A stretch of 28,659 bases of DNA, taken from contig JASANZ010001976.1 of NCBI GenBank assembly GCA_030849805.1, positions 1-28,659 on the forward strand, in the 5' to 3' direction. Under the pieces are notes generated by a model. It was not told where the DNA came from. It made no database searches and saw nothing but the letters and a program-made list of their open reading frames with translations. Origin of the DNA: Sergeia podlipaevii (lineage: Eukaryota > Euglenozoa > Kinetoplastea > Trypanosomatida > Trypanosomatidae). Positions 7,466-16,713 of the stretch are shown here, in pieces. Within the stretch, counting starts at the first letter, position 1, and each line of letters begins with the position of its first letter. Both the position numbers and the translations under genes were made by a program.

Positions 7466-8665
7466 ATGTCTCAAAGCTGCGGGCGTTCAGTGGTTGCCTG
7501 TATCAACCTGAAGAGCGGTGGAAAGAGGGCGGCTCACTATGTGTTGAAGCGACTCTGCAAGGAGTATGGAGAGGATAATGTTCTTATTCTATTTAATCAT
7601 GATGATGTTAAGCACTCTCCTGCGCAGGTGGCGGGTACATTTTTCACTTTGCACAAGCCGGATGTTATCGTGGTAGCGGGCGGCGATGGCACGATCAGCT
7701 TCATTATGGACGTAGTGAAGGATCTGCAAGACGCCCATAAGCTTGCCATGGACAAGGGGGTAATTGCTCCTTTTCCGCTAGGCACAGGTAACGATCTTAG
7801 CGTGACCATGGGTATGGGAACTGGGTTTGCCAGATGGGTAGTATTTGGAGAGTGGAGCTTCCAGCGCATGCTCAAGCGCTACCGAAGTGCTCGCGTCACG
7901 ACAGTTGACAGGTATATGCTGTCCATGTCGATTTTAGGGCGAAATGCAAAGTCTGGTGCTATCGGAGGTGCTATGTTGAGTTCCCATGTGATGAACAACT
8001 ACTTTTCAATAGGTTTTGATGCCGCCGTCGCTGGACGTCTCGATGCGTTTCGCAAAAAGCATCCGCATCTCTTCGTCACCAGGCCAATCGTGAAATTGTG
8101 GTACGCCTACTTTGCCGCACGCGCGCTCTTCACAGAAGGAGTGCTGTGGCCAGATGTGACGCTGTGCATCGATGGCAAACCTGTTGCTATTCCCGCAAAT
8201 ACAAAGGCCCTCGTTGTGAGCAATGTGCTAACGTACGCAGGAGGCTCTCAGTTATGGGATCCAGATACGGCCACGAAGCGCTCTGAGGATGGCCTTACAA
8301 ACCCTTCCATTCGCGATGGCCATGTGGAGGTGATCAGCCTCAGCGGTATATGGCATTTGGCCTTCGTGCGTATGGGCATATGCCATGGTACCAGCATTGG
8401 TCAGGGTCGCTGTGTGATGGTAGACGCACCAGATACCTGCCACGCACAGTATGATGGAGAGTACATAATATTGAACGGAGAAGGGGAAAGATTGCGCTTC
8501 ACAATGAAACAGTTTTCAACTGCGAAGATTTTAAAGACAAAAATGGCGACACGAAGAACGATGTGGGCTGAGGGTGCCCATATGGCGGCTCAGGTGGGCA
8601 TGGTCGTTGTGCTTGTTATCGCCATCTGCATCGGTCTTTATCTGCTGTACTCCTCGGCGTTCTAA
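7466..8665 (+). CDS. Diacylglycerol kinase-family lipid kinase
   Basis: This 399-residue enzyme probably phosphorylates diacylglycerol to phosphatidic acid using ATP. The catalytic domain carries the nucleotide-binding loop GGDGT (72-76) and PLGTGND (104-110). The DAGK accessory domain starts at VMNNYFSIG (175-183), followed by a KLWYAYF segment, TYAGGSQLW (257-264) and a QYDGE segment (329-332), all typical of eukaryotic DGKs. There are no C1 zinc-finger, PH or EF-hand domains. Residues about 376-395 form a single hydrophobic helix at the extreme C-terminus, suggesting a tail anchor with the kinase facing the cytosol. The ATG at 7466 is the first in-frame ATG after the splice tract. Other lipids such as ceramide or a sphingoid base cannot be excluded, but the accessory-domain motifs favour diacylglycerol. 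Confidence 0.88.
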   Translation: MSQSCGRSVVACINLKSGGKRAAHYVLKRLCKEYGEDNVLILFNHDDVKHSPAQVAGTFFTLHKPDVIVVAGGDGTISFIMDVVKDLQDAHKLAMDKGVIAPFPLGTGNDLSVTMGMGTGFARWVVFGEWSFQRMLKRYRSARVTTVDRYMLSMSILGRNAKSGAIGGAMLSSHVMNNYFSIGFDAAVAGRLDAFRKKHPHLFVTRPIVKLWYAYFAARALFTEGVLWPDVTLCIDGKPVAIPANTKALVVSNVLTYAGGSQLWDPDTATKRSEDGLTNPSIRDGHVEVISLSGIWHLAFVRMGICHGTSIGQGRCVMVDAPDTCHAQYDGEYIILNGEGERLRFTMKQFSTAKILKTKMATRRTMWAEGAHMAAQVGMVVVLVIAICIGLYLLYSSAF

Positions 8666-8963
8666 GAAAGATGAATGAGGAGGAGAAGGAAGGCGTTCGA
8701 TGCGTGACCGTTTTTTTTTTGTCCGTCGCGTCACTGTGGCGTCGTATCGTTGTTCCATTATTCATTGGGTTATCGTCCAATGCGCTATTTTTATTATCAT
8801 TATCTATCTATCTCCTGTATGTTTAGCTTCTAATTCCCCTTGAACGATTTATCTTATGTGCACTTCATTTTCCTATCAATGCTGTAAGATGTTTTGACGC
8901 CCAACGACAACAACAACAGGAAAAGAAGGACTCTTCGACGGCGTTGCTGGCTGACACGCTCTT

Positions 8964-8980
8964 GGGGGGGGGGGAGGGGG
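8964..8980 (+). repeat. G-rich run (G11-A-G5)
   Basis: Eleven G, one A, five G on the + strand within a non-coding spacer. It has quadruplex potential and is prone to sequencing error. Confidence 0.8.
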
Positions 8981-9540
8981 CAAATATGTCGTCGTTTTCT
9001 TCGCACAACCGCAAAAAAAAAAAATGGGATGAAAGGGAGCTTGTTATGCTTGCTCCTTCCTCAAAGCGTGCATTCATGTTGCGATGAACTATATTTATTA
9101 CTTATTTGCTTTTAAATATATGTTTTTTTTTGTTTTTTTGCTTCAACGATGCTCTTCAGTACTGTATCCGTTTATACACAATTCGTATGTGTTGGAAATA
9201 TACAGCGGCTAGCGTGTAGATTCTGCCAACTAAAGCCTCCGTGTTCTGATTAGCGTAGTGAAAGGAGGAAATAGAAAAAAAAAAAATGAACGTCATTGAC
9301 GATAGAGGCCGGGATGATTTTTTCTCTTCTGTATTTGCACAACTTACATATTATTATTATTATCATTTTTAAGTGAGAATGTGTTGTTGAAATCATGCGT
9401 GGCCTATAAATATATATATGCATATTGATATTCTTTCATTTTTCTCTTTCTACTTCATAAATATATATAAACAGAAGTGCACTAACTGCTTATGTAAAGT
9501 GATAAGAGGCTTGACACTGGTCTAAGTGCAGCCCCGGAAT

Positions 9541-9584
9541 CTCCTTACTCTTCTAGTTCTTTCTCTTTTCCCCTCTTTGCCTAG
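9541..9584 (+). promoter_or_regulatory. Putative trans-splice acceptor for the SET-like gene
   Basis: A nearly pure C/T tract ends in GCCTAG with the AG at 9583-9584, 15 bases before ATG 9600. It is one of the clearest acceptor candidates in the window, although an internal CTAG at 9553-9556 is also possible. Confidence 0.65.
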
Positions 9585-9599
9585 CGAATACTGTTTGCA

Positions 9600-10469
9600 A
9601 TGGTTTCTGTGATAACGACCAGTCTTCTCCCAGCGCTGAGGCCTTTTGGAGTTGGAATCTCGAGAGCGCTGAAACTTCGCCTGCAAGACTGTTGCTCTTC
9701 GCTATTGACTGCAGAAGTGGTTGCTAGTACAGAGGCTATACCATGCGATCGCGTTCTAGCCCTGTTTCCTGACAATGCTCTCTGGACGGTTAGCGCGATG
9801 GTGGACCTTGACGTGGATGGCCTTGTGCCACCGGCTGCAGATATGGTGGAGTTATTGGGAGATGCTGCCGGTGAGGAGCTTGATGTGATCTTTGCTGCCT
9901 ACTGCCTCTCCCTGCGCTGCTTTACCCATGCTGATTGTTGGTTCTCATATCGCGTGCGCAGTACTCTCGCGTTGTCAGCGAGCGCTCAAGTTCACGAGGC
10001 GGTCCCCATAAGCAGCGGTGCTGCGACGGCGGCTACACTTCATGATATCTTTTCTGAAAAGTATGTCACTGCGCCACCGGAAGTTCTTGCCGCAGCGTTA
10101 CAGTACGTGCGTACATCCCACCTGCGCAGGCACGGATTCCAGGATTCCCAACAACAGCAACAGCTGGAAGGGAAGGAGGCGCAAAGGCCTTCACTGTGCC
10201 TTGTCCCTCTTATGGATGTCATGATTGCATCCTCCCAGCAGCCATCCTCAGAACATGAAGGAAGGCAGTGCAACGTTACCTTGCGCGCGTGCACAGTGAA
10301 GGATACTGCCAAGCTGATGAGTGAGTCACCGTTGGTTGGCGCACGGCAGTATCTACGCAAAAAGGAAGAGGGGTACACGTATTGGGCACTCACAGCGACG
10401 AAGGACTTGACTGCTGGGGAAGTACTGGTGGCGCCGCGCGACATCTATTGTTTTTCTTCTTCACAGTAA
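9600..10469 (+). CDS. Degenerate SET-like protein (Rubisco LSMT/SETD type)
   Basis: This 289-residue protein shows two weak hallmarks of SET methyltransferases of the Rubisco LSMT/SETD3/SETD6 type. LVPLMDV at 201-207 resembles the LVPLADxxNH core motif. ATKDLTAGEVLV at 266-277 resembles the following ALRDIxxGEEV strand. FGVGI near residue 16 could match the N-terminal GxG of the SET fold. The Asn-His pair that normally follows the core motif and contacts S-adenosylmethionine is absent (MIASS instead), and no YG motif follows the GE segment, so methyltransferase activity is doubtful. The middle (120-190) is helical with a short Gln run. The ATG at 9600 lies 15 bases after a clear splice AG. 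It may be a pseudo-enzyme or only a distant fold relative. Confidence 0.6.
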   Translation: MVSVITTSLLPALRPFGVGISRALKLRLQDCCSSLLTAEVVASTEAIPCDRVLALFPDNALWTVSAMVDLDVDGLVPPAADMVELLGDAAGEELDVIFAAYCLSLRCFTHADCWFSYRVRSTLALSASAQVHEAVPISSGAATAATLHDIFSEKYVTAPPEVLAAALQYVRTSHLRRHGFQDSQQQQQLEGKEAQRPSLCLVPLMDVMIASSQQPSSEHEGRQCNVTLRACTVKDTAKLMSESPLVGARQYLRKKEEGYTYWALTATKDLTAGEVLVAPRDIYCFSSSQ

Positions 10470-10642
10470 TTCCGTTAGAAAATCTGCGTCCTTCTTTGGT
10501 TAAGCAGCTTTCAGGTATATATATATATATATCATTTTTTTTTCTGTTGCTGTTTCACATAAGTAACAATATGAAAGATAATGCAATAGACAGTGATGAG
10601 AACTGTTCGACGATGAGGTAATCGAGCGCGGAAGTGATTGAG

Positions 10643-10670
10643 CCCCCCTCCCCTCCCTCCCTCCCTCTCC
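10643..10670. repeat. C-rich tract with minus-strand quadruplex pattern
   Basis: The tract reads C6 T C4 T C3 T C3 T C3 T C T CC, giving at least four runs of three or more G on the minus strand separated by single bases. That is a canonical G-quadruplex pattern (i-motif on the + strand). Confidence 0.75.
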
Positions 10671-10680
10671 AATTTGTAAT

Positions 10681-10727
10681 TTTTGTTTTACCCTTTTTTC
10701 TGTCTCTCTGCTGTTTTATTACTCAAG
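10681..10727 (+). promoter_or_regulatory. Putative trans-splice acceptor for the TBC gene
   Basis: A T/C-rich tract leads to ACTCAAG with the AG at 10726-10727, about 95 bases before ATG 10823. Confidence 0.55.
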
Positions 10728-10822
10728 TACAGAAAAATAAAATAAAAGTAGCTGTCACATAGAGAGGAGGAGAAGGAGAGAAGCAAGTGCATCTTCATCA
10801 CCTTTTGTGTCTAGTTTTAAGT

Positions 10823-12520
10823 ATGGACAGTGGGATGCAGGATCCATATCGTGGTGGCAGTGTCACCTTTGTCGGGACAGATAGAGGTGTGTCTGTGAAG
10901 CCAGCAGACCATCCCCTCTTTGTTTCATCTTCCACGCCGAGGTCCACTCAGGAAGGCACGCCCACTTCTTCACCCTTGGTAACCCCACTCGCTAAGAAGG
11001 ACGGCGTACGCAATAGTGCTCAAAGCGTTGTGGAGGTGGGAGCCTCTAATAAAAATGCTCACGATGATCTCTTCTTGAGCAGTGAGGCGTTTCAAGAAAG
11101 AGGAGTGAAGGATCCCTCTAGCGATCACCCCGTGCCCTGGCCCATTACTGCGGTATTCAGTGCGCGCGACTGGTCACTTGAGCCACGACTCGGCTTCCCT
11201 CCCTCACGTAGCGAAGCGGTGCGAGCTGCAGAGGCCGAGGCGCGTCCCAAACTTGAAATACTTGAGCGCAAGAGGGAAGAGTACTGGCACAAGGCCTGCG
11301 TAGGGGTGTCTCTGCTGGCTAGCGCGTCCCCCGCAACCATTGATCTACTCCGCAAAGGTGTTCGCCGGCACGGAATCCCAGCTCATCTGCGGGGGGTTCT
11401 GTGGCTTACCCTCACTGGGGTTGCTCTGCGCATTGATGAAAACGAATATCTCTGCCGCGCGCTCCTGCGCAAGCATGGCTATGTGCAAGGGGACTACGGC
11501 CGTGCCATAGAGGCCGACCTCACTCGAACCTTCCCAGGTCATCCATACTTCAGCCCCTCGGGCGACGTCGGGCTGTACAAGCTCAAGAATGTCCTGCATG
11601 CGCTGTGCTGGCGCAATCCACTGCTCTGCTACTGTCAGTCCTTCAACTACCTTGCTGGCTTTCTCCTGCTTGTATTTGATGACGAAGAGCGGTGCTTCTG
11701 GATGCTCGTGCATGTACTTGAGGTATTGTTGCCCAATGATTTTTACAGTGAGACTCTCATTGGCGCCAAGGTAGACCAGCAAATCCTGTGCGACCTCGTC
11801 AAGGAACGGCTTCCCCGCATCGCGGACAAGTTCCGTGCTATAGAATTTGAGGTGGAAGCGCTCTTCCCAGCATGGGTCATGTCGTTGTTTGTGAACGCAT
11901 TCCCCTTTGAGACCGTATTGCGTGTGTGGGAGTACGTACTGCTCGAAGGCTCGGGCAAGTCTGACTACAGAAGTCAGCAGCGCACTTCTGGGCATCTAGA
12001 GATCGTTCTTGCCACACTCAAGTACCATGAAGACCTTATCTTATCGCATGATGAGGCAGGGGCACTCATGGTTGCTCTCCAAGAGGCCTGCTCCTTACTC
12101 TATGATGCTCAAACGCTATTAGAGATGGCACGAAGTTTGCATATAGAACTAGATGTACTGCACATGTATCGGCGGTGCACAAAGCCCCTTGTGGCGCTAG
12201 AGATTAGGCAGCGTGAGGAGCGACGCGCTGTATTGCGAGAGCAACGAGCAGCGGAAGAGGAGCGAGAGAGAAGAAGTCAAGCAATGGCGGCTGCTGCTGC
12301 CACTGTCAGTGCCAAGGGAGAAGAACATTCACCTTCTCCTAGCCGTTCGCCCAATGGAACTTTATGTGAGGAGAGCGAAGAGGAAGCAAGTGAAGGGGGC
12401 AGGAAGAAAGGCGAGGAGGCTGTCATTGCCTACCAGTGGAGCAGTCCTACTGCTCCACCCCAGGATAGCGCAAGTGAGCTGATGATGGAAGAAATGAAGG
12501 AGAGGTTCTGTCATTGTTAG
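10823..12520 (+). CDS. TBC-domain Rab GTPase-activating protein
   Basis: This 565-residue protein should accelerate GTP hydrolysis by a Rab GTPase in vesicle traffic. The TBC domain spans about 184-400 and begins GIPAHLRGVLW. The catalytic arginine finger is in the IxxDxxR motif (Ile229, Asp232, Arg235, followed by TFPGHPYF), and the glutamine finger is Gln272 in YCQSFNYLAGF. Both are intact, so it should be active. A 110-residue disordered Ser/Pro-rich N-terminus precedes a helical stretch (130-160). The C-terminus (about 455-565) is a charged Arg/Glu-rich helix then a Ser/Glu-rich tail. No membrane segment is seen. The frame opens at a GTG upstream; ATG 10823 is the first ATG. The target Rab cannot be read from sequence. 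Confidence 0.92.
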   Translation: MDSGMQDPYRGGSVTFVGTDRGVSVKPADHPLFVSSSTPRSTQEGTPTSSPLVTPLAKKDGVRNSAQSVVEVGASNKNAHDDLFLSSEAFQERGVKDPSSDHPVPWPITAVFSARDWSLEPRLGFPPSRSEAVRAAEAEARPKLEILERKREEYWHKACVGVSLLASASPATIDLLRKGVRRHGIPAHLRGVLWLTLTGVALRIDENEYLCRALLRKHGYVQGDYGRAIEADLTRTFPGHPYFSPSGDVGLYKLKNVLHALCWRNPLLCYCQSFNYLAGFLLLVFDDEERCFWMLVHVLEVLLPNDFYSETLIGAKVDQQILCDLVKERLPRIADKFRAIEFEVEALFPAWVMSLFVNAFPFETVLRVWEYVLLEGSGKSDYRSQQRTSGHLEIVLATLKYHEDLILSHDEAGALMVALQEACSLLYDAQTLLEMARSLHIELDVLHMYRRCTKPLVALEIRQREERRAVLREQRAAEEERERRSQAMAAAAATVSAKGEEHSPSPSRSPNGTLCEESEEEASEGGRKKGEEAVIAYQWSSPTAPPQDSASELMMEEMKERFCHC

Positions 12521-12963
12521 AGAGATAGCCGGCGAAAAGCGAGTGGAAGAGGGAGGAAGAGGTAGAAGAAGAGCGCTACAAGCCTCCCTGTGTACAATAC
12601 AATATGAACATTAAACTGCTTAAATATATAGATATGTCGCTTTTTGAAAGCAGAGAAGGAACAGCAAAAGGAAAAGTGAAAGATGCAACTTCCAATGTAC
12701 TCAGCATTTAACAACAAGAAACTCCCCCTTGTTTCTCCCTTTGAACATTTTTTTTTCTTATATATTACATGCACAATTCGTTAGCCTCAAAACGAAACAG
12801 GTGGTATAGGCTTCTTTTTCATATTGAAAGGGAAAATAGGAGTCAAGAGGAGCTTGGGCACAGATAAGTTGGGCAATAATTGTCGGCAAATCTCACTATC
12901 ACCAATATCTAGATATATATATATACAAAAACAAATAGAAACTTTCTTTTCTGTGCACACACA
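12521..12963. other. Intergenic spacer
   Basis: No gene is seen. It is purine-rich just after the TBC stop, then AT-rich with a short TATATA run near 12914-12924. A short pyrimidine tract (12942-12953) directly precedes the next ATG without an intervening AG. Confidence 0.65.
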
Positions 12964-15255
12964 ATGGCAAGAGGAAGAAAGATGGCTGCGCACAAAGACT
13001 CTGGTAGTGCCGCTGTGAAGAGGCCATATAATAACGATAGTGCTTCAGAAGTCTCCACACGTAGTAGTCGGCGTGCCCTTGCCACCGATCAGTTCAACAG
13101 TGAGATCAGGGGTAACAAAAGCGTGCTGGATGAAGTGCCAGACGTGTCTTTAATCTATCGCAAGCCGCCACGGCGCCGTGGGCAGCAACAGCAACAGCAA
13201 CAATCGTCACACCTGCATGAGCAACGTGAATCGACTGCTCACACGGCGCACTTGCTGGCACCACACATGTCGACTGCTGCATCGGGTAGCCAGGCCAGAC
13301 GAGGGGTAGGCGTGCCGGAGAGCGGCGTCACGACCTCGTCGTTACATTCGAGGAAGGATACTCAAGTGCGGCTTGAGAAAGCAGACATGGAGGGAAAGTT
13401 CTGGCATCGCTGTGCAAGCATAGACAATTTGGTGACTTCTCTCTCTAGCTGCGATGCCTGTGCGGTAACCTCAGCCGCTGCGGCGGCAGCAGAGTCGAAC
13501 GGTGTCGATTACGACAGTTGTAGTTGTAGCACCGGCAGCAGTGCTGGTGGATCACGAGCCCCGATGCCTTTATTTTCTATTGGTGAGGATCGTTTCCGCA
13601 CCGCCCTTCAGGCATTGCTAGACTTGAAGGCGCTCATTGTGGCCTCTCCTGCTGGTGCGACTGCGGACAAGAAAGCAGAAGGGGAGAAAGAGGGCGGCAG
13701 TGCTGTTGCTGCTGGTGCCCAACTGCACTGGGTGCGTGCATCACACTGGAAAGCAGCAGTGGCACTGGCGTTCTTGAGCGAGGCCGCCATCCCCCCACGT
13801 AGTGCGCCACTAGTCGCATTGGACACGTATAGAGATCACAAGCAAGGACAACTGCTAAGCAGAGAGGGAGATGATCTTGATGCTTGGGTTCCAGCACCTG
13901 TCTCTCTGAGCGCGGTAGCAGATCGTCTGGAGAGCGTCCGTCGGCTATGGCGACTGAGAGTTACCTATGGGGTGCTAGCCCCGGCGGTGCGCCAGTGCTC
14001 TTCTGCTGAGGCGCTCTCTCATCTTCTTTTCTCTCATTCCCCACAGGTGCTGCAGGAGCTGAAAGCGTTAGAGGCTCTCCGCAGTTCACGGAAGACAAAG
14101 GCGCCTGCAAGAGGCGAAGACAAGGCCGATCTGGTGCCTCCCTCTGTCAGCGCGGTATTACGCGATGCCCTCATTGGGCTTCCTGGCGTGTCATTGCGGC
14201 ACCAATGTGAGACGCTTCTCCTTGAAGCTTTGCTCAAGCGCGCCAACGGGGACTGCGGGGTTGATGTGAACTCGTGGGGTCCTATGGGTCGTCTGGGCCA
14301 GCTGCAGCTCTCAGACGGGGTGTACGTCTCGCACTACATGCCACGAGCGCTAGCGATGCGATCGCTCCTGCAAGCTGGTGAGCTCTACGGTATACCCCCT
14401 TTCCTGCGGTCTATACGCAGAAGCCAACAGCAGCCACAGTATCAACGACAACACGACTACAGAGGCAGTAGTAGTAGTAGTAGCGGCATTGCGTCCTCGA
14501 CGGTGCTACCTCCTGCTTCTATGTATATGCACTACCAGCAGCAGCAGCACCGCCAACACCAGCAGCAGTACCTGCTCTTTCTCTCGCCAGACTCACTGGA
14601 TCCGGCGCAGTTTGAGACGCCTGATCCAATGCAATACGCCATTGTGCAGGAGGAGCTCATCGGCTTGGCCATGCGGCATTGCGGCTTTGGGTTCATCATT
14701 GGTGAAGCAGACGAGGTGCTCTACCTTGTAAAGGAAACCACTGAGTACCTTACCTCGTTGTGGGAGCGTCGCCTCAAGCGTGAAGAAGCACTTATGGGCA
14801 AGCTTGATGGTGGAAGTGATGGCCACTTGGATGCAGTCAAGCCAGAACGGAGCAGTGAAGAAACAGAAGCGATGGCGTCAAAGACGTTCAATCACCCGCT
14901 TCGTGACCCTCTCGCACTTTATGCTCGTAGAACGGCAGCCTGCGCACTCGCGGTCAGGGAACAGGAATTGCAACAGGACGAAGGGGTATCTGCCTCCGCC
15001 GCGCACCATACCTCCTCTTCCTCCAAGTCCGGCTTACCTCCCTTTACAGTCGAGTGGCTCTGCAAGAACCGCTGGACGAGTTCGACGAGCTACTATGGAA
15101 TTGTGTATGGAGTAGTGCTGCCTGATGACGCGGCTGGGCTCGAAGCTGGAGTGGCGCCTGGCACTTCCGTTGATGTGGAAGACAGCCAAGGTATGGACCC
15201 ACTGAAGAATGTTAGCTACTACATGAGCTGTGTGGTGGAACTTCGCCGGCAGTAG
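12964..15255 (+). CDS. Large hypothetical protein, possible ADA1-like histone fold
   Basis: This 763-residue protein is not confidently recognised. The N-terminal 140 residues are disordered with basic clusters (RKPPRRRG near 66-73, possibly nuclear targeting) and a seven-Gln run. Residues about 205-420 are helix-rich. Another Gln/Ser-rich stretch covers about 480-540. Residues about 553-605 (YAIVQEELIGLAMRHCGFGF and the following helices) have the spacing of the histone fold of SAGA subunit ADA1/TADA1: an RM-IA-x-GL-like first helix, then a helix ending in YLTSLWER. This is a by-eye resemblance only. No enzymatic motif or membrane segment is seen. The ATG at 12964 is immediately behind a pyrimidine tract; Met7 (12982) is an alternative if splicing uses the AG at 12969-12970. 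Confidence 0.75.
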   Translation: MARGRKMAAHKDSGSAAVKRPYNNDSASEVSTRSSRRALATDQFNSEIRGNKSVLDEVPDVSLIYRKPPRRRGQQQQQQQSSHLHEQRESTAHTAHLLAPHMSTAASGSQARRGVGVPESGVTTSSLHSRKDTQVRLEKADMEGKFWHRCASIDNLVTSLSSCDACAVTSAAAAAAESNGVDYDSCSCSTGSSAGGSRAPMPLFSIGEDRFRTALQALLDLKALIVASPAGATADKKAEGEKEGGSAVAAGAQLHWVRASHWKAAVALAFLSEAAIPPRSAPLVALDTYRDHKQGQLLSREGDDLDAWVPAPVSLSAVADRLESVRRLWRLRVTYGVLAPAVRQCSSAEALSHLLFSHSPQVLQELKALEALRSSRKTKAPARGEDKADLVPPSVSAVLRDALIGLPGVSLRHQCETLLLEALLKRANGDCGVDVNSWGPMGRLGQLQLSDGVYVSHYMPRALAMRSLLQAGELYGIPPFLRSIRRSQQQPQYQRQHDYRGSSSSSSGIASSTVLPPASMYMHYQQQQHRQHQQQYLLFLSPDSLDPAQFETPDPMQYAIVQEELIGLAMRHCGFGFIIGEADEVLYLVKETTEYLTSLWERRLKREEALMGKLDGGSDGHLDAVKPERSSEETEAMASKTFNHPLRDPLALYARRTAACALAVREQELQQDEGVSASAAHHTSSSSKSGLPPFTVEWLCKNRWTSSTSYYGIVYGVVLPDDAAGLEAGVAPGTSVDVEDSQGMDPLKNVSYYMSCVVELRRQ

Positions 15256-15739
15256 AAAGAGACAAGGAAGATTTGGTGCGCTGTGTGTCTGCTTTCTCCT
15301 CTCTTTTCTTTGCTTTTTTTTTTTTTTTTTACTAAGCCGGGGGGGAGGGAGGCTCTTGGTAATGCACTCGTTGAAGGTTTATTGTTAACCAATTTCAAGT
15401 AAGCAACAAAATGAATTTGCAAAAAAAAAAAAAAAATAGTAATAACTATTATTATTCAGAATACAATAGTAAGATACACACGCCTTTTCTCTTTTTTTGC
15501 CTCTAATGTACTTGTAGATATGCTGCCCTCTGTTTCTCTTTCTTGTAGTGGCATGCAACGCCTCACTACAAATTTGCTTACTTTTTTCTTCTTCCTCCTT
15601 CTTTTCACCGGTGATAATTTACGAAGCCACGCCAGATCAGGTGTGTGTGTATATATTTGTGAGTGTGCGCAGCAGCTACAGTGGTCGTGCACTTAGTTAA
15701 CTTATAAAGTATTGGGAAGAATACAAACTCACAGGCACA
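15256..15739. other. Intergenic spacer
   Basis: No gene is seen. It contains a T18 run near 15313-15330, a G-rich stretch at about 15338-15350, an A-run near 15421-15436, ATT repeats and a clear pyrimidine tract at 15578-15607 followed by AG at 15625-15626, which is the likely splice site for the next gene. Confidence 0.65.
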
Positions 15740-16321
15740 ATGCTGCGCAGCACCCAGCTCTCCCTTGGGGGGTACATGCTGTATCACCGCAAGGCCATGG
15801 GTACACTGAAGTATAGCAAGTGGCAGGGTGCTCACGGTGGCATCAGTCACTTTTACAACCGGACCGCCATGCGTGAAGAGGTGAAGAATAACGTCCCTAT
15901 TACAATGCTGGATCGCAACATGATGCATTACGTGCACCGCACGCGTGAACGTCATTTTCAGCTGTTTCGCTCCTACCAGCAGAAGACAAACGCTACTGAG
16001 TGCAAACTCCGTGAGGGCGAGATGCTACGTCGTAGGTGGCACCGTAGACTTCAGAAGTCTTTCATTGCCTTTATGCAGTTCAAGACGATGAAGGTGCTTG
16101 AGGATCAAGCGCAGTTAGTCACACAATACGGTCAGGCGTCTGTAAATGCAGCTTTAGGTGACCCGTATATGGCAAACACCGCCGTGGAACGGGAGAAGAC
16201 CTTCACTGGGCTGCAGCGCAAGGTGCGGAGCCTTCCGACTGTAAATGTGGTGCCCAAGCACATTGCTACGATGAAGCAGATTCACAATGATCGTTTCAAC
16301 TATCGCTGGCGTGTTAACTGA
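15740..16321 (+). CDS. Small basic protein, probably mitochondrial
   Basis: This 193-residue protein is not recognised. Its N-terminus (MLRSTQLSLGGYMLYHRKAM) is basic, hydroxylated and free of acidic residues, like a mitochondrial presequence. The rest is Arg/Lys/His-rich with aromatic residues, including a strongly basic helix at about 94-105 (RRRWHRRL near 97-104), and no membrane segment. Composition and length resemble trypanosomatid mitochondrial ribosomal or RNA-processing proteins, but no family motif is seen. The ATG at 15740 is the first in frame, about 114 bases after a splice-like AG. Its neighbour is another candidate mitochondrial protein, although gene order says little about function in trypanosomatids. 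Confidence 0.8.
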   Translation: MLRSTQLSLGGYMLYHRKAMGTLKYSKWQGAHGGISHFYNRTAMREEVKNNVPITMLDRNMMHYVHRTRERHFQLFRSYQQKTNATECKLREGEMLRRRWHRRLQKSFIAFMQFKTMKVLEDQAQLVTQYGQASVNAALGDPYMANTAVEREKTFTGLQRKVRSLPTVNVVPKHIATMKQIHNDRFNYRWRVN

Positions 16322-16713
16322 GTTTCTTTTCTCTCCCACGGTGCTATATATTGCTTGTTGTGTGTGGTGGGGTAGTCATGATAGCAGCGTGATGGATAGA
16401 GGGAGATAGTGGTGGTGGTGTTAAGGAGATGGTGATGTTGCTTCTTCTTGGTGTGTGTCCACATACTGACCGGTTGAATATATATTACAGGACTAAATTG
16501 AAACTCTCAAATAGTAGCGTTTTCACGTCGTTTTGTTCGAATATGTCGAGCGTGACTGGATAGCCATCTGTACATGCTTAAGGGGGCAAGCTCAAGAAAA
16601 AGAAAAATAGTATCAGTTGCATGCACTTCCTCTTTCATTTCTTGCCATATATATTCTTTTGCGCATTTTGCTTTTGCCGTATACATACACGCACATACAA
16701 ATAAAAAAAGATT
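16322..16713. other. Intergenic spacer
   Basis: No gene is seen. It includes GTG-rich sequence near 16408-16422 and a T/C-rich stretch from about 16624 to 16680. The last AG before the next start is at 16709-16710, which would leave a 5' UTR of three bases. Confidence 0.6.

Larger units (their letters stand above)
8666..9599. other. Intergenic spacer with G-rich tract
   Basis: No gene or RNA gene is seen. It has homopolymer runs, TATCTATC-like repeats near 8800, a G-rich run at 8964-8980, ATT repeats near 9349-9362 and TATA repeats near 9408-9420. The splice tract of the next gene is at its 3' end. Confidence 0.65.
10470..10822. other. Intergenic spacer with C-rich tract
   Basis: No gene is seen. 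It contains (TA)n at about 10516-10532, T-runs, a C-rich tract at 10643-10670, and a splice tract ending at 10727. An RTGATGA sequence at 10593-10599 has no D box partner that would make a C/D snoRNA. Confidence 0.65.

Noticed and set aside
10593..10599. C box-like RTGATGA sequence suggesting a C/D snoRNA
   Set aside because: No D box (CTGA) at suitable distance and no terminal stem were found.
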